From an uncultured Granulosicoccaceae bacterium (GTDB lineage Bacteria; Pseudomonadota; Gammaproteobacteria; Granulosicoccales; Granulosicoccaceae), in NCBI GenBank assembly GCA_938003855.1, contig CALKXD010000132.1, positions 1 through 64,000 on the forward strand: DNA of 64,000 nt. The letters run 5' to 3'. This document shows, in pieces, positions 35,819-45,531 of this stretch (the first letter of the stretch is position 1; every line of letters begins with the position of its first letter). The translations under genes were made by a program, and so were the position numbers. The notes under the pieces were generated by a model. That model was not told where the DNA came from. It worked only from the letters and a program-made list of their open reading frames with translations, and ran no database searches.

Positions 35819-36074
35819 TACCTGTCTCTTAAGTGTCTGTCTGTATTTTTACTCAGCCCGGGTGGTACACAGATAGTGTGCGCCTCCAGTGCCATCATTT
35901 TACCTGATACCGGCATTGCATAAACAGCACGGTCACGGTGCTGCCGGGCCCTGACTCGTCACCCGTGTTATTCTAACCCACGTCAGGCATCCGACGCATC
36001 GGCATACGGAACGGTATTGTTGCAGCCCCCGATGGCGGTCCACATCCACCGGTGTGCACGGCGGCCATGCCGGC

Positions 36075-36527
36075 CTAGCGGTCCAGCCGCTTGAGCACAA
36101 ATTCCTCTATAGCCACACGATTACTGTGCGACGCGACAACCGATAATGCCTCGGTCGCCGGCAGCCATCGATAATCGGTATGCTCATCAGCGGCCAGACA
36201 GATGGCGTGTGGTTTTTTAGTCAGCTCACACAGAAACCAATGCTCGGTATTAACCGTGACTCCGGGGGCATAGCGACGAGCCCAATGCGGCTTGATGTCA
36301 AAATCAAACGTCTTGTGGCAGTTGATCAGCGCTGCTCCACGGATACCGGTTTCCTCTGCGAGTTCCCGCACAGCGGCTTGCTCCGGCGATTCGTCCGGCT
36401 CAAGGCTGCCGGTCACCGATTGCCAGAAATCAACAGGCTGCCTGCGCTTGATCAACAGCAGCTCACCCGCCTTCGAATACACCACCACCAGCACGGATTC
36501 AGGACGCCGGTAAGCCGTTTCACTCAC
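36075..36527 (-). CDS. nudB: dihydroneopterin triphosphate diphosphatase NudB
   Basis: This 150-residue Nudix hydrolase begins YRRPESVLVVVYSKAGELLLIKRRQPVDFWQSVTGSLEPDE, the NudB pattern, and carries the Nudix box GSLEPDESPEQAAVRELAEETGI. It removes pyrophosphate from 7,8-dihydroneopterin triphosphate in folate synthesis. The start is GTG 36527 with GAGG 7 bases before. It lies 39 bases after aspS, as in E. coli and relatives. Confidence 0.94.
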   Translation of the reverse strand: MSETAYRRPESVLVVVYSKAGELLLIKRRQPVDFWQSVTGSLEPDESPEQAAVRELAEETGIRGAALINCHKTFDFDIKPHWARRYAPGVTVNTEHWFLCELTKKPHAICLAADEHTDYRWLPATEALSVVASHSNRVAIEEFVLKRLDR

Positions 36528-36566
36528 CGGCGCGCCTCGTTAGTCACAGACACTCGCTACCAGCGA

Positions 36567-38351
36567 TCAGGCGTCTGTTGCAGCTGGCGCTTTGCGGGGC
36601 CGCAATGCCAGTTCTTTTAGTTGTCGATCCGACACGGTCCCGGGGGCGTCAGTCAGCAGACAACTGGCGCTCTGGGTTTTCGGAAACGCCATGACATCTC
36701 TCAGTGTTGATGCGCCAGCCATCAGCATCACTAAACGATCAATACCAAACGCTATACCGCCATGCGGTGGTGCACCGTAGCGCAGCGCGTTCAGTAAAAA
36801 GCCGAATTTATCCTGCGCTTCTTCTTCACCGATACCCAACAGCTGCAAGACCTGTTGCTGCATCGTTGCATCATGAATACGAATAGACCCGCCGCCAAGT
36901 TCGGTGCCGTTGAGTACCATATCGTAGGCACGTGACAGGGCATTGCCCGGATCATTACGCAAGGCATCAAGGTCGTTGGTGCTTGGTGCAGTAAACGGAT
37001 GATGCAGGGCCGACCAGCGCTTGCCGCCTTCGTCCCATTCAAACATCGGGAAGTCGATCACCCACAACGGCTGCCAGCCGTCGGCCACCAAACCGAGATC
37101 CTGCCCCAACCGGACCCGCAGTGCTCCGAGAGAGTCACTGACAACAGTCGATGGGCCGGCACCGAAAAAGATCAGGTCGCCGCTTTGCGCGCCGGTACGC
37201 TCAAGAATGCCAGCCAGCGCAGCATCATCAAGGTTTTTGACAATCGGTGACTGCAAGCCGTCTCTGCCGGTGGCGACATCATTGCATTTGATATAGGCCA
37301 GACCTTTGGCGCCGTAGCGACCGACAAAATCAGTGTAGTTATCAATTTCCTTGCGAGTCAGCTTGCAACCGTCAGGCACTCTCAGCGCGGTAACCCGGCA
37401 CTTGGGATCGGCGGCGGGCCCTGAGAACACCTTGAAATCGACATTGGCCAATTGCTCGGACAGCTCAACCAGCTCAAGATCGATACGCAAATCCGGTTTG
37501 TCCGAGCCGTAACGCAGCATGGCTTCTGCGTAAGTCATGGTGGGAAAAGGATCAGGTAACTGCACATCCAGTTCGCTGCTGAACAGCTCCCGCATCATGC
37601 GCTCGGTGGCTTTCATGATGTCGGCTTCTTCAACAAAGCTCATTTCAATATCGAGTTGGGAGAACTCCGGCTGCCGGTCTGCTCGAAGGTCTTCATCTCT
37701 AAAGCAACGGGCAAACTGGTAGTAGCGGTCAATGCCACTCATCATCAGGATCTGCTTGAACAACTGCGGTGACTGCGGCAGCGCAAAAAACTCCCCCTGG
37801 TGGGTGCGGCTGGGCACCAGATAATCACGCGCGCCCTCCGGCGTTGCACGAGTCAGGATAGGGGTCTCTACGTCCAGGAAACCATCGGAATCAAGCGCCT
37901 CTCGCAGTTTGCGTGTGACCGCAGAGCGAAGTCTCATGCGCTGCTGCATTTGCGGCCGACGCAAATCGATGTAGCGATAGCGCATGCGGGTTTCTTCCTG
38001 CACGTCGTCATCGTCGAGTTGAAACGGCGGCGTGTCTGCGGCATTTAACACCACTAGTTGCTTGGCCAGTACTTCTATCTGGCCAGTGCGCAGATCTTCA
38101 TTGGTGGTGCCCTCTGGCCGGTTGCGCACGCGTCCGGTAATCTGCAGTACAAATTCGTTGCGTACTTGCTCGGCGATGGCAAAAATTTCAGCGGTGTCAG
38201 GATCAACGACAATCTGAATCAACCCTTCGCGATCGCGCAGATCAATGAATATCACCCCACCGTGATCGCGGCGCTTGTGCACCCACCCGCACAGGGTAAC
38301 CTCCTGATCGATAAACGCAGCGTCAACAACGCCGCAATAATGTGATCGCAT
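36567..38351 (-). CDS. aspS: aspartyl-tRNA synthetase, likely non-discriminating
   Basis: From ATG 38351 the enzyme is 594 residues (the track start adds 46 unrelated residues). It has the OB-fold anticodon domain, the class II motif 2 region [18 protein letters not shown], the bacterial GAD insert, and motif 3 [15 protein letters not shown]. It joins Asp to tRNA. In the anticodon domain RRDHGG gives His30, and RPEG supplies a Gly, the two positions that mark non-discriminating AspRS in Pseudomonas aeruginosa (E. coli has RRDLGS and DEK). It may therefore also charge tRNA-Asn for GatCAB; that is inference. Confidence 0.96.
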   Translation of the reverse strand: MRSHYCGVVDAAFIDQEVTLCGWVHKRRDHGGVIFIDLRDREGLIQIVVDPDTAEIFAIAEQVRNEFVLQITGRVRNRPEGTTNEDLRTGQIEVLAKQLVVLNAADTPPFQLDDDDVQEETRMRYRYIDLRRPQMQQRMRLRSAVTRKLREALDSDGFLDVETPILTRATPEGARDYLVPSRTHQGEFFALPQSPQLFKQILMMSGIDRYYQFARCFRDEDLRADRQPEFSQLDIEMSFVEEADIMKATERMMRELFSSELDVQLPDPFPTMTYAEAMLRYGSDKPDLRIDLELVELSEQLANVDFKVFSGPAADPKCRVTALRVPDGCKLTRKEIDNYTDFVGRYGAKGLAYIKCNDVATGRDGLQSPIVKNLDDAALAGILERTGAQSGDLIFFGAGPSTVVSDSLGALRVRLGQDLGLVADGWQPLWVIDFPMFEWDEGGKRWSALHHPFTAPSTNDLDALRNDPGNALSRAYDMVLNGTELGGGSIRIHDATMQQQVLQLLGIGEEEAQDKFGFLLNALRYGAPPHGGIAFGIDRLVMLMAGASTLRDVMAFPKTQSASCLLTDAPGTVSDRQLKELALRPRKAPAATDA

Positions 38352-38742
38352 TAAATGGATTTCCGTCAGTTTTCGGTCAAAGAAATAAAAGGCGCAAATA
38401 GTACGGCGGTATGCCATCCGACGCAAACCGTCCTTAGCCCTGAGGCCGGAGCGGTCGCACCGGTGGCGACTATCACACCGACCATTCACCGCCGCAAAAC
38501 GACTGCGTCGTCCCCCTGGCGTTGAAGCGCCCGGGCGTGTTGACGGATGTCGTTGCCGGTTTATTTTAGCGCAACTCGGACTACATATGCCGTTCTGTCA
38601 CGTCAGCTGGCATTTGCAGGCTGCGGAATCGGGGAATTGCACATCCTCTTTGCAACAGCTTTCCGCGTCCAACTGGTCTAAGCTTGAACGGATAACTTTC
38701 GTTTTGGCCACTCTGGCACCTATTTCCCCTCGCGGAGAACAC
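38352..38742. other. divergent promoter region between aspS and the PfkB kinase
   Basis: The 391 bases should hold promoters for both genes. The track extends both ORFs into it, but the extensions lack conservation and ribosome sites. A partly symmetric GTCGCACCGGTGGCGAC lies near 38457-38473. No RNA gene was recognised; a T-box or similar leader was looked for and not seen. Confidence 0.35.
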
Positions 38743-39726
38743 ATGAAGCATTATGATTTGTACGGAATCGGCAACGCCCTGGTCGATATGGAGTACCGGA
38801 TTTCTGACGAAAAGCTGGCAGAGCTAGGCGTCGACAAAGGGTTGATGACACTCATTGAAGAAGATAGACACCACGAGCTGGTCGGTCAGCTCAGTGATCT
38901 GACCCATAAAAAAGCCTGCGGGGGCTCTGCTGCAAACTCTGTCATCGCGCTGGCGCAGCTGGGCGGCGACGGTTTCTACAGCTGCAAAGTGGCAAGCGAT
39001 GAGTTTGGCGACTTCTATCTGCAGGACATGGCCGACTGCAACGTCAACACTAATCTTGATGGTGCCGCGCGTGTCGATGGACACACAGGCAAATGTATCG
39101 TGATGGTCACCCCTGATGCGGACCGCACCATGAACACCTATCTCGGTGTGACGGTAAACCTTTCCGAGGACGAGGTTGTCGCCGACGCCATTACCCACTC
39201 TAAGTATGTCTACATGGAAGGCTATCTGGTGACGTCGGACACCGGCCGTGCAGCAGCACTGAAAGCCGGACGGATCGCCAAACAAGCTGGCGTCCCCACG
39301 GTGCTGACACTCAGTGACCCGAACATGGTTAATTTTTTTCGTGACGGCTTACTTGCAATGGCAGGCGATAGTCTCGACCTGCTGTTCTGTAACGACGCAG
39401 AGGCCACGCTGATGACCAGCACAGACAGCGTCGAAGCGGCCGCCGCCGAACTTAAAAACCTGGCAAAACGATTTGCGATCACCACCGGAGCTGACGGTTC
39501 AGTGGTGTTTGACGGCAACGAAACCCGCCACATCCCGGCAGACAAGGTCGACGTCATCGACACCAACGGGGCCGGTGATATGTACGCAGGAGCGTTCCTG
39601 TACGGCCTTACACACAACATGGATTTCACCAAATCAGCAGAACTGGCGAGTCGCGCAGCGTCAAAAATTGTCACACACTTCGGGCCACGCTTACCGGCCG
39701 AGCAGACTCGCGCCCTGCTCAAATAA
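38743..39726 (+). CDS. PfkB-family sugar/nucleoside kinase, adenosine kinase-like
   Basis: From ATG 38743 (GGAGAA 7 bases before) the protein is 327 residues. It starts YDLYGIGNALVDMEYRI and has the PfkB first signature around KKACGGSAANSVIALAQLGG. The second is DTNGAGDMYAGAFLYGL, whose Asp is the catalytic base and whose GAGD forms the anion hole. This relative group is annotated as adenosine kinase in many proteobacteria; a ribokinase-type sugar kinase is the main alternative. A GC-rich hairpin follows 26 bases after the stop. Confidence 0.82.
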   Translation: MKHYDLYGIGNALVDMEYRISDEKLAELGVDKGLMTLIEEDRHHELVGQLSDLTHKKACGGSAANSVIALAQLGGDGFYSCKVASDEFGDFYLQDMADCNVNTNLDGAARVDGHTGKCIVMVTPDADRTMNTYLGVTVNLSEDEVVADAITHSKYVYMEGYLVTSDTGRAAALKAGRIAKQAGVPTVLTLSDPNMVNFFRDGLLAMAGDSLDLLFCNDAEATLMTSTDSVEAAAAELKNLAKRFAITTGADGSVVFDGNETRHIPADKVDVIDTNGAGDMYAGAFLYGLTHNMDFTKSAELASRAASKIVTHFGPRLPAEQTRALLK

Positions 39727-39752
39727 CCTTCCAGCACACCGCCACGCAGACG

Positions 39753-39775
39753 CCCCGGGCCATACACGCCCGGGG
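39753..39775 (+). terminator. hairpin after the PfkB kinase gene
   Basis: CCCCGGGC and GCCCGGGG form an 8-bp all-GC stem around CATACAC. It lacks a T-run, so it may be a rho-independent terminator of weak type or a 3' stabiliser. It is within 50 bases of the stop. Confidence 0.6.
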
Positions 39776-40000
39776 AATCGCCCGACCAACGTGCCGGCTA
39801 CCCGGAACGGGCTCACGAATAAAAATCAATCCGCAGCCACTCCCGCCGATAGGCACTAGAAGCCAGCCGCTTTAAGCCTGTGATCCCGCTATGTAAATCA
39901 CCGGGGCTTTGCAGTATTCTGTCGCCTTTCCCGATTGAGCTACTTCGGGCACGCTTGACTGGCTATATTTTTTTGTTCCTGCTTCGCCTGGAGAAAATCA

Positions 40001-43000
40001 ATGGCCCCCAGTTCCGCGTCCGAGCGTCGACAAATGGCTATTTCCGAATTAAGTAACCCACTGCGTACCAAAGAATATTTGTCGCAGGCTTCAGAATTGG
40101 TTCGCCACTACTATGCCCGTGTACCCTACGAAGATGTGGTCACACGCAGCATGGAACACCTGAATGCTGCAGCGATCTCGCACTGGAATATGGCCTCCAG
40201 ACGCCAGCAGGATGATTGCCTGTTACGGATATTCAATCCCACACAGGAGAACGATGGCTGGGATTCAAAACACACAATCATCGAAATAACCACGCCGGAC
40301 AAACCGTTTCTGGTGCGTTCGCTATCGGTCGCCTGCAGCAATATGGGCTTCAATATCCGGCAGTTCATTCATCCGATATTCTGGGTAACACGCACCGAAG
40401 ATGGCCTGCTTGATGGCATGGTCGGCAACGATCACCAGGCCGCTGTCGCTGAATCATTCATGCAATTGCATATTGATCGACAGTTTGACGAGTCCGCGCT
40501 TGAGTCACTGGGTCTGGAGCTGAAAAGGGTCATTGCCGACGTCAACCTGGTCTGCGACGACTGGGAACCCATGAAAGCCGCTTGCGTCGCCGCCAACCAG
40601 CGCCTGCGTCGTTCTAAAAGCGGTGATTTTCAAACCGCCGAATCATGCGATTTCATTGACTGGCTGCAACGCTTCCACTTTACTTTCACCGGCTACTGCG
40701 AGCTGGCCGGACAGGATGGCGAGCTGCAATTGGTGCCAGACCGTCTGCACGGTATTTTCAGGGTAGAAAGTCCCGCGCAAGTGCTTGCCTCCTGCGTCCC
40801 GACCGCTGAGCTGAGCGATCGACAGGGCGGCATACTGAACTTCACTAAATCAGTAGAGAAAGCACCGGTAATCCACTCTAAATTCATGGATATCATCAGC
40901 TTTCCGCGTATCGGCGACAACAACCGTGTCGATGGCTGCTGCGTGGTGACCGGTTTTTTCACATCTCGCGCTGTCAGCACCGACCTGGACTCTATACCGC
41001 TGCTGCGACACAAATCGATCAACATCGTTGCCAAGTCCGGCATCAACCCCGGCGCGCACGACGGCAAGATGCTGTTGACAACGCTGGAGAGCTTTCCACG
41101 CGACATGCTGTTGCAGGCCAACGAGGAAACCATCACCCGGATGTGTCGCGGCATTATGAGCCTGGAGCATCATCCGCGAGTTCGGCTGTTTGGCACACAG
41201 GATCGCTTTCAGCGATTTGCCAGCTGCTTTGTCTACGTGCCCAGCGATCTGTATTCACGGGAACTGCGTCAGCAGATACAGGCGATACTGCAGGACAGCC
41301 TGAATGCCGACACCGTCGAGTTCGACGCGGTGTTTTCGTCAGAAAACTCGCAGGCTAGAATTCATTACTTCCTGCGCACGCCGCAGGCCAGTTCGGTCGA
41401 AGCCGACTTCATCGCGATCGAGCAATTGATCGTTGATGCCGCACAGAACTGGGATGACAACCTACGCACGCAGCTACTGGCCTCATCCGACAACGACACA
41501 GACAGCGCCATCACGCTGGCTTTGCAAAAAGGCCTGCCGGGCAGCTACAAAGAGCAATACAACACCGACATCGCCGCCCGCGATCTGACTCTGCTGCAGC
41601 AATGCAGGATCAGTGGCGAATTAAAAGTTCTGCTTTACCGCGATCACACACATTCCGATCATGAAATCGGTTTTAACATTTATCACGGCGATACAAACGT
41701 CCCGTTATCAAAGACTATCCACATACTGGAAAACATGGGCCTGCCGGTCGACGGTGAAAAGCCCTATGAAGTAAAAACTGCAGACGAGTCCCTGCATATC
41801 CGTGTGTTTACCTTGCACCACCCGAACGCGAAGAATATCCCGATCGACAACCTGGCCGACGATTTCCAGCAGGCATTCGTGAAAATCTGGCAGGGTGAAG
41901 TCGAAGACGACGGCATGAATCAACTGGTGTTAAGCGCCGGGCTGAACTTCCGGCAGACCAGTATTCTGCGCGGCTATTGCAAATACCTGCTGCAGATTAA
42001 AGTGCCGTACTCGCAGGAATACATGATCGACTGCCTGACCAACAATGTCGCGCTGGTGGAATTAGCGGTTGAGATTTTTGAAACACGTTTTAACCCGCAG
42101 GGCACTTCAAACGAGACGACGGCACTGGAGCAGAGCTACAACCACCAGCTCGATCAGGTTGTCAGTCTGGATGAAGACCGAATACTGCGAACTTTCAACA
42201 ACGCCATAACCGCCACTGTTCGCACCAATTACTTTAAAACAGATCAACACGGTAAGCCTTCTGATTACCTGTCAATCAAACTGGTACCGTCATTAATCGA
42301 TGGCGTGCCGCTACCCTGCCCTGAGTTTGAAATATTCGTCTGTTCACCACGCGTTGAAGCAGTGCATCTGCGCGGCGGCAAAGTCGCCCGTGGCGGCCTG
42401 CGCTGGTCAGACAGACGCGAAGATTTCCGTACCGAAGTTCTGGGCCTGATGAAAGCACAGATGGTCAAAAATTCTGTCATCGTACCGGTCGGGTCCAAAG
42501 GCGGCTTTGTCGTCAAGCAGCCCCCGGTCAATGCCAGCCGCGATGAACTGATGGTCGAAGTCGTTAGCTGCTATCAGACTTTTCTGCGGGGCATGCTGGA
42601 CATCACCGACAACTACGTCGAAGGTGCCATCATTAAACCCGCAGGCGTTGTCAGTCACGATGCTGACGATCCCTATCTTGTTGTCGCGGCCGACAAAGGC
42701 ACGGCCACCTTCTCTGATATCGCCAATGGTATCTCAGACGACTACGGATTCTGGCTGGGCGATGCTTTCGCCTCGGGTGGATCAGTCGGCTATGACCACA
42801 AAGGCATGGGCATCACCGCCAAGGGAGCGTGGGAATCAGTCAAACGCCACTTCCGTGAACTCAACCTCAACACACAGCAGGAAGAATTCAGCGTTGTTGG
42901 AATCGGCGATATGGGCGGCGATGTGTTTGGTAATGGCATGCTGCTGTCAGAAAAAATAAAACTGGTCGCCGCCTTTAACCACATGCATATTTTCCTCGAC

Positions 43001-44809
43001 CCGACACCGGATGCCGCGGCCAGCTTCGCCGAGCGCGAACGCTTATTCGCGCTGCCTCAATCAAGCTGGCAAGACTACAACAAAGATTTGATATCAAGCG
43101 GCGGCGGTATCTTTGCCAGATCGCTAAAATCAATCCCGCTCAGCACAGAAGTGCAGACACTCATCGGTGTAGAACAAACCGAGATCGCACCCAACGAACT
43201 GATCAACCTGCTCCTTAAAGCCGAGGTTGATCTGCTCTGGAACGGCGGTATTGGCACGTATATCAAAAGCTCGGAAGAATCCCATATTGATGCACAGGAT
43301 AAAGCCAATGATCCGTTGCGCGTTGATGCCCGGGATCTGCGCTGTCGAGTGGTCGGTGAAGGGGGCAACCTTGGTTGCACGCAACTCGGACGTATCGAGT
43401 TTGCGCGCAACGGCGGGAAAATCTATACCGACGCAATCGATAACTCAGCGGGTGTCGATTGCTCTGACCACGAAGTAAATATCAAAATTCTAGTCGATGG
43501 CCTGGTGACCCACGGCGCTTTGGCGGCTGACCAGCGCAGCCAGTTCCTTGCCGACATGACTGATGATGTCTCCGATCTGGTTCTGGTAGACAACTACCAG
43601 CAGACACAGTGCATCAGCCTGGCTCTGAAAGAGAGCGCCGTGATGCTCGAAGAGCACGCACGCTTTATCACAGAAATGGAAAGCGCCGGCAAGCTTAATC
43701 GCACCATTGAATTTCTACCGGATACCGACACCATTGCCGAGCGCAAGGCACAAGGTAACGGGCTCAGTGCACCGGAACTGGCCGTCATTGTTGCTTACAG
43801 CAAGATGGACATCTATCAGCAGCTGTTAACATCAGACCTGCTCGACGATCCGTTCTTCGAAGAAGGTTTGCTGCGCTATTTTCCAACGCAACTGTCGCAG
43901 CAATTCGCAACTGAAATTCTCAATCACCAGTTGCGTCGCGAGATCATCGCCACTCAGGTAACCAACAGCCTGGTCAATCGCCTGGGCCCGACCTTCCTGT
44001 TTCGATTACAGGATGAACTCGGTGCCAGAACCACAGAAATCGCAGCCGCCTATGTGGCAGTGCGAAGCCTGTTTGATATGCGTGACCTGTGGCAGTCCAT
44101 TGAGCAACTCGACAATGCCATCAGCAGCGCCACACAAACCGAAATGCTGTTAATGGTCCGGGGCTGGGTGGAACGCAGCATTCACTGGCTGGTCAAAAAC
44201 CGCCGATGTAACGACGGTATCGAACCACTGATTACTTATTTTTCCAGCGGCCTGCAAGAGTTAATGTCGCAGATTCCTGCGGTACTGGCAGCCCCTAATC
44301 AAAGTACCTATGCCGCACGCTGCAATTACTTCAAGGACGCCGGCGTACCGCAGGAAATCGCGGCCCGGGTGGCCTCTGTAGTGCCATTATCATCAGCCTT
44401 TGACATCCTCGATATTGCACACGGTTCGGACACCAACCTGCCGGTTTCTGCCGGAGTTTATTACCAGCTCGGTGAGTTTCTGCAGCTGCAATGGCTGCGC
44501 GAGCAGATTGCCAATCTGGATGTCGGTAACCACTGGCACGCACTAGCCAAGTCAGCGCTGCGATCAGACCTGCACTATCAGCAACGGCACTTGTGTGCTG
44601 AACTGCTGAGCAGTGCGCCGGCCCAAAAGACCGCAATTGAACTGGTCGATGACTGGGCTGCTGACAACTCGGGCCCACTCGATATTTACAGCCAGCGCCT
44701 CAATGACCTGAAGTCCAGTGCAAGCGTCGACTACGCAATGCTGTCGCTGGCGGTCAATGAGGTCCACAAGCTGCTGAAATCCGACCGCCCTCTGGCAGGC
44801 TCTGATTAA
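40001..44809 (+). CDS. gdhB: NAD-specific glutamate dehydrogenase, large (180-kDa) type
   Basis: This 1602-residue protein belongs to the L-GDH180 family found in Pseudomonas and other proteobacteria. The N-terminal about 700 residues hold ACT-like regulatory regions (for example TIIEITTPDKPFLVRSLSVAC). The catalytic core near residues 790-840 has RGGLRWSDRREDFRTEVLGLMKAQMVKNS and then PVGSKGGFVVKQ, with the substrate-binding Lys. The NAD domain near 960-990 includes VVGIGDMGGDVFGNGML. It oxidises glutamate to 2-oxoglutarate and ammonia, a catabolic role, often allosterically activated by amino acids. ATG 40001 has GGAG upstream. It is a stand-alone gene ended by a hairpin. Confidence 0.96.
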   Translation: MAPSSASERRQMAISELSNPLRTKEYLSQASELVRHYYARVPYEDVVTRSMEHLNAAAISHWNMASRRQQDDCLLRIFNPTQENDGWDSKHTIIEITTPDKPFLVRSLSVACSNMGFNIRQFIHPIFWVTRTEDGLLDGMVGNDHQAAVAESFMQLHIDRQFDESALESLGLELKRVIADVNLVCDDWEPMKAACVAANQRLRRSKSGDFQTAESCDFIDWLQRFHFTFTGYCELAGQDGELQLVPDRLHGIFRVESPAQVLASCVPTAELSDRQGGILNFTKSVEKAPVIHSKFMDIISFPRIGDNNRVDGCCVVTGFFTSRAVSTDLDSIPLLRHKSINIVAKSGINPGAHDGKMLLTTLESFPRDMLLQANEETITRMCRGIMSLEHHPRVRLFGTQDRFQRFASCFVYVPSDLYSRELRQQIQAILQDSLNADTVEFDAVFSSENSQARIHYFLRTPQASSVEADFIAIEQLIVDAAQNWDDNLRTQLLASSDNDTDSAITLALQKGLPGSYKEQYNTDIAARDLTLLQQCRISGELKVLLYRDHTHSDHEIGFNIYHGDTNVPLSKTIHILENMGLPVDGEKPYEVKTADESLHIRVFTLHHPNAKNIPIDNLADDFQQAFVKIWQGEVEDDGMNQLVLSAGLNFRQTSILRGYCKYLLQIKVPYSQEYMIDCLTNNVALVELAVEIFETRFNPQGTSNETTALEQSYNHQLDQVVSLDEDRILRTFNNAITATVRTNYFKTDQHGKPSDYLSIKLVPSLIDGVPLPCPEFEIFVCSPRVEAVHLRGGKVARGGLRWSDRREDFRTEVLGLMKAQMVKNSVIVPVGSKGGFVVKQPPVNASRDELMVEVVSCYQTFLRGMLDITDNYVEGAIIKPAGVVSHDADDPYLVVAADKGTATFSDIANGISDDYGFWLGDAFASGGSVGYDHKGMGITAKGAWESVKRHFRELNLNTQQEEFSVVGIGDMGGDVFGNGMLLSEKIKLVAAFNHMHIFLDPTPDAAASFAERERLFALPQSSWQDYNKDLISSGGGIFARSLKSIPLSTEVQTLIGVEQTEIAPNELINLLLKAEVDLLWNGGIGTYIKSSEESHIDAQDKANDPLRVDARDLRCRVVGEGGNLGCTQLGRIEFARNGGKIYTDAIDNSAGVDCSDHEVNIKILVDGLVTHGALAADQRSQFLADMTDDVSDLVLVDNYQQTQCISLALKESAVMLEEHARFITEMESAGKLNRTIEFLPDTDTIAERKAQGNGLSAPELAVIVAYSKMDIYQQLLTSDLLDDPFFEEGLLRYFPTQLSQQFATEILNHQLRREIIATQVTNSLVNRLGPTFLFRLQDELGARTTEIAAAYVAVRSLFDMRDLWQSIEQLDNAISSATQTEMLLMVRGWVERSIHWLVKNRRCNDGIEPLITYFSSGLQELMSQIPAVLAAPNQSTYAARCNYFKDAGVPQEIAARVASVVPLSSAFDILDIAHGSDTNLPVSAGVYYQLGEFLQLQWLREQIANLDVGNHWHALAKSALRSDLHYQQRHLCAELLSSAPAQKTAIELVDDWAADNSGPLDIYSQRLNDLKSSASVDYAMLSLAVNEVHKLLKSDRPLAGSD

Positions 44810-45166
44810 TCCACGCAGGCTCGCTGACTTGCAGCGAGCCTTGCCCCCACTAACCAGACCGTCGCCGCCAGCAACAGAGAGCGCCGTGGCTGTTTCTGCG
44901 TGAACCTTACCAAGAAAATAAATAGTCAATTTATTCAACAACTTAATTGACATTCAACCCATAACCCCACCGCTCAGTCAGCCCCCGCTACCAGTGCCGC
45001 AACGGGCAACTCGGGCACGTAAAACCCCCTGGTTCACAATTGTTGACTTGTGGATCACACCCCGCAACGTCAATATTATGACCGAAGCAAACGTGAATCC
45101 GGTCTCGAAACAGGAATAGACCAGTTGGATCGCGTTACCGGAAGTTAGTGACTATTGGAGACAACC
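44810..45166 (+). other. region between gdhB and the 59-residue gene
   Basis: After the gdhB hairpin this 357-base stretch should carry the promoter of the small gene. TTGACT at 45043 and TATTAT at 45074 are separated by 25 bases, too far for a normal sigma-70 promoter; TTGTGG at 45048 gives 20. I could not find a HrpL or tts-type box. No gene is seen. Confidence 0.35.
44817..44841 (+). terminator. hairpin terminator after gdhB
   Basis: AGGCTCGCTG and CAGCGAGCCT form a perfect 10-bp stem around ACTTG, 8 bases after the gdhB stop. It is followed by TGCCCCC instead of a T-run, so strength is uncertain. Confidence 0.7.
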
Positions 45167-45346
45167 ATGACTGGTTCATCATCAGGCGGCCTGAGTGCTG
45201 CCAATGGAATTTTTTCGCAGGCCTCACAACTGCTGCAACAGCAACAGCAGATCGGGATGCAGTCCGCTCAAATGACCGCATCCTCCGGAGCCCTGCAAGC
45301 AGCCTTGCAAGCTTTGCAAACCGTAGCTAGAAACATTCGGGGCTAA
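45167..45346 (+). CDS. 59-residue Gln-rich helical small protein
   Basis: ATG 45167 is favoured over the track's TTG 45155 because TTGGAG lies 6 bases before it. The peptide starts with a Ser/Gly-rich stretch (MTGSSSGGLSAANG), then a helix-prone part with five Gln in a row (LLQQQQQIGMQSAQM), and ends LQALQTVARNIRG. There is no signal peptide and no cysteine. The size, polar helical make-up and lack of a Sec signal are like substrates of specialised secretion (needle, filament or inner-rod proteins), and the convergent neighbour is a type III-type secretin domain. I found no direct family match, so this role is a guess. It ends 101 bases before a strong shared terminator. Confidence 0.6.
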   Translation: MTGSSSGGLSAANGIFSQASQLLQQQQQIGMQSAQMTASSGALQAALQALQTVARNIRG

Positions 45347-45362
45347 GCCAGGCTGATAACAG

Positions 45363-45443
45363 GTAGTTGGTAGTAGGTAGTAGCAACCCGCTTCCACGCG
45401 GAGCGGCCGTCGGCAATTGCAGTCTGTAGTGCGTAGTTGTAGT
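45363..45443. repeat. GTAGT heptad repeats flanking a GC hairpin
   Basis: GTAGT occurs at 45363, 45370 and 45377, then again at 45426, 45433 and 45439: two triads with 6-7-base spacing. Between them CCGCT and AGCGG can pair (near 45389-45407). All lies in the 3' untranslated part of the 59-residue gene, upstream of the terminator. Confidence 0.5.
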
Positions 45444-45446
45444 ACT

Positions 45447-45472
45447 AAAAAGGGCCCCGATGGGCCCTTTTT
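45447..45472. terminator. bidirectional rho-independent terminator
   Basis: AAAAAGGGCCC, loop CGAT, then GGGCCCTTTTT is a perfect 11-bp stem with A- and T-tracts. It sits between the convergent 59-residue gene and the secretin operon and should end both. Confidence 0.95.
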
Positions 45473-45531
45473 ACTTTGCTTCATTCGGCAGCGGTATCCT
45501 TCATTTTCGCTTTCGCGACCCGCCCCGTGGG

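Noticed and set aside
35180-35923. 247-residue plus ORF antisense to yebC
   Set aside because: yebC is highly conserved in its own frame; the antisense frame has no motif and no ribosome site.
44942-45166. Possible HrpL, tts or sigma-54 promoter for the 59-residue gene
   Set aside because: I looked for GGAACC-CCAC, tts-like and TGGCAC-TTGC spacing patterns and found none that fit.
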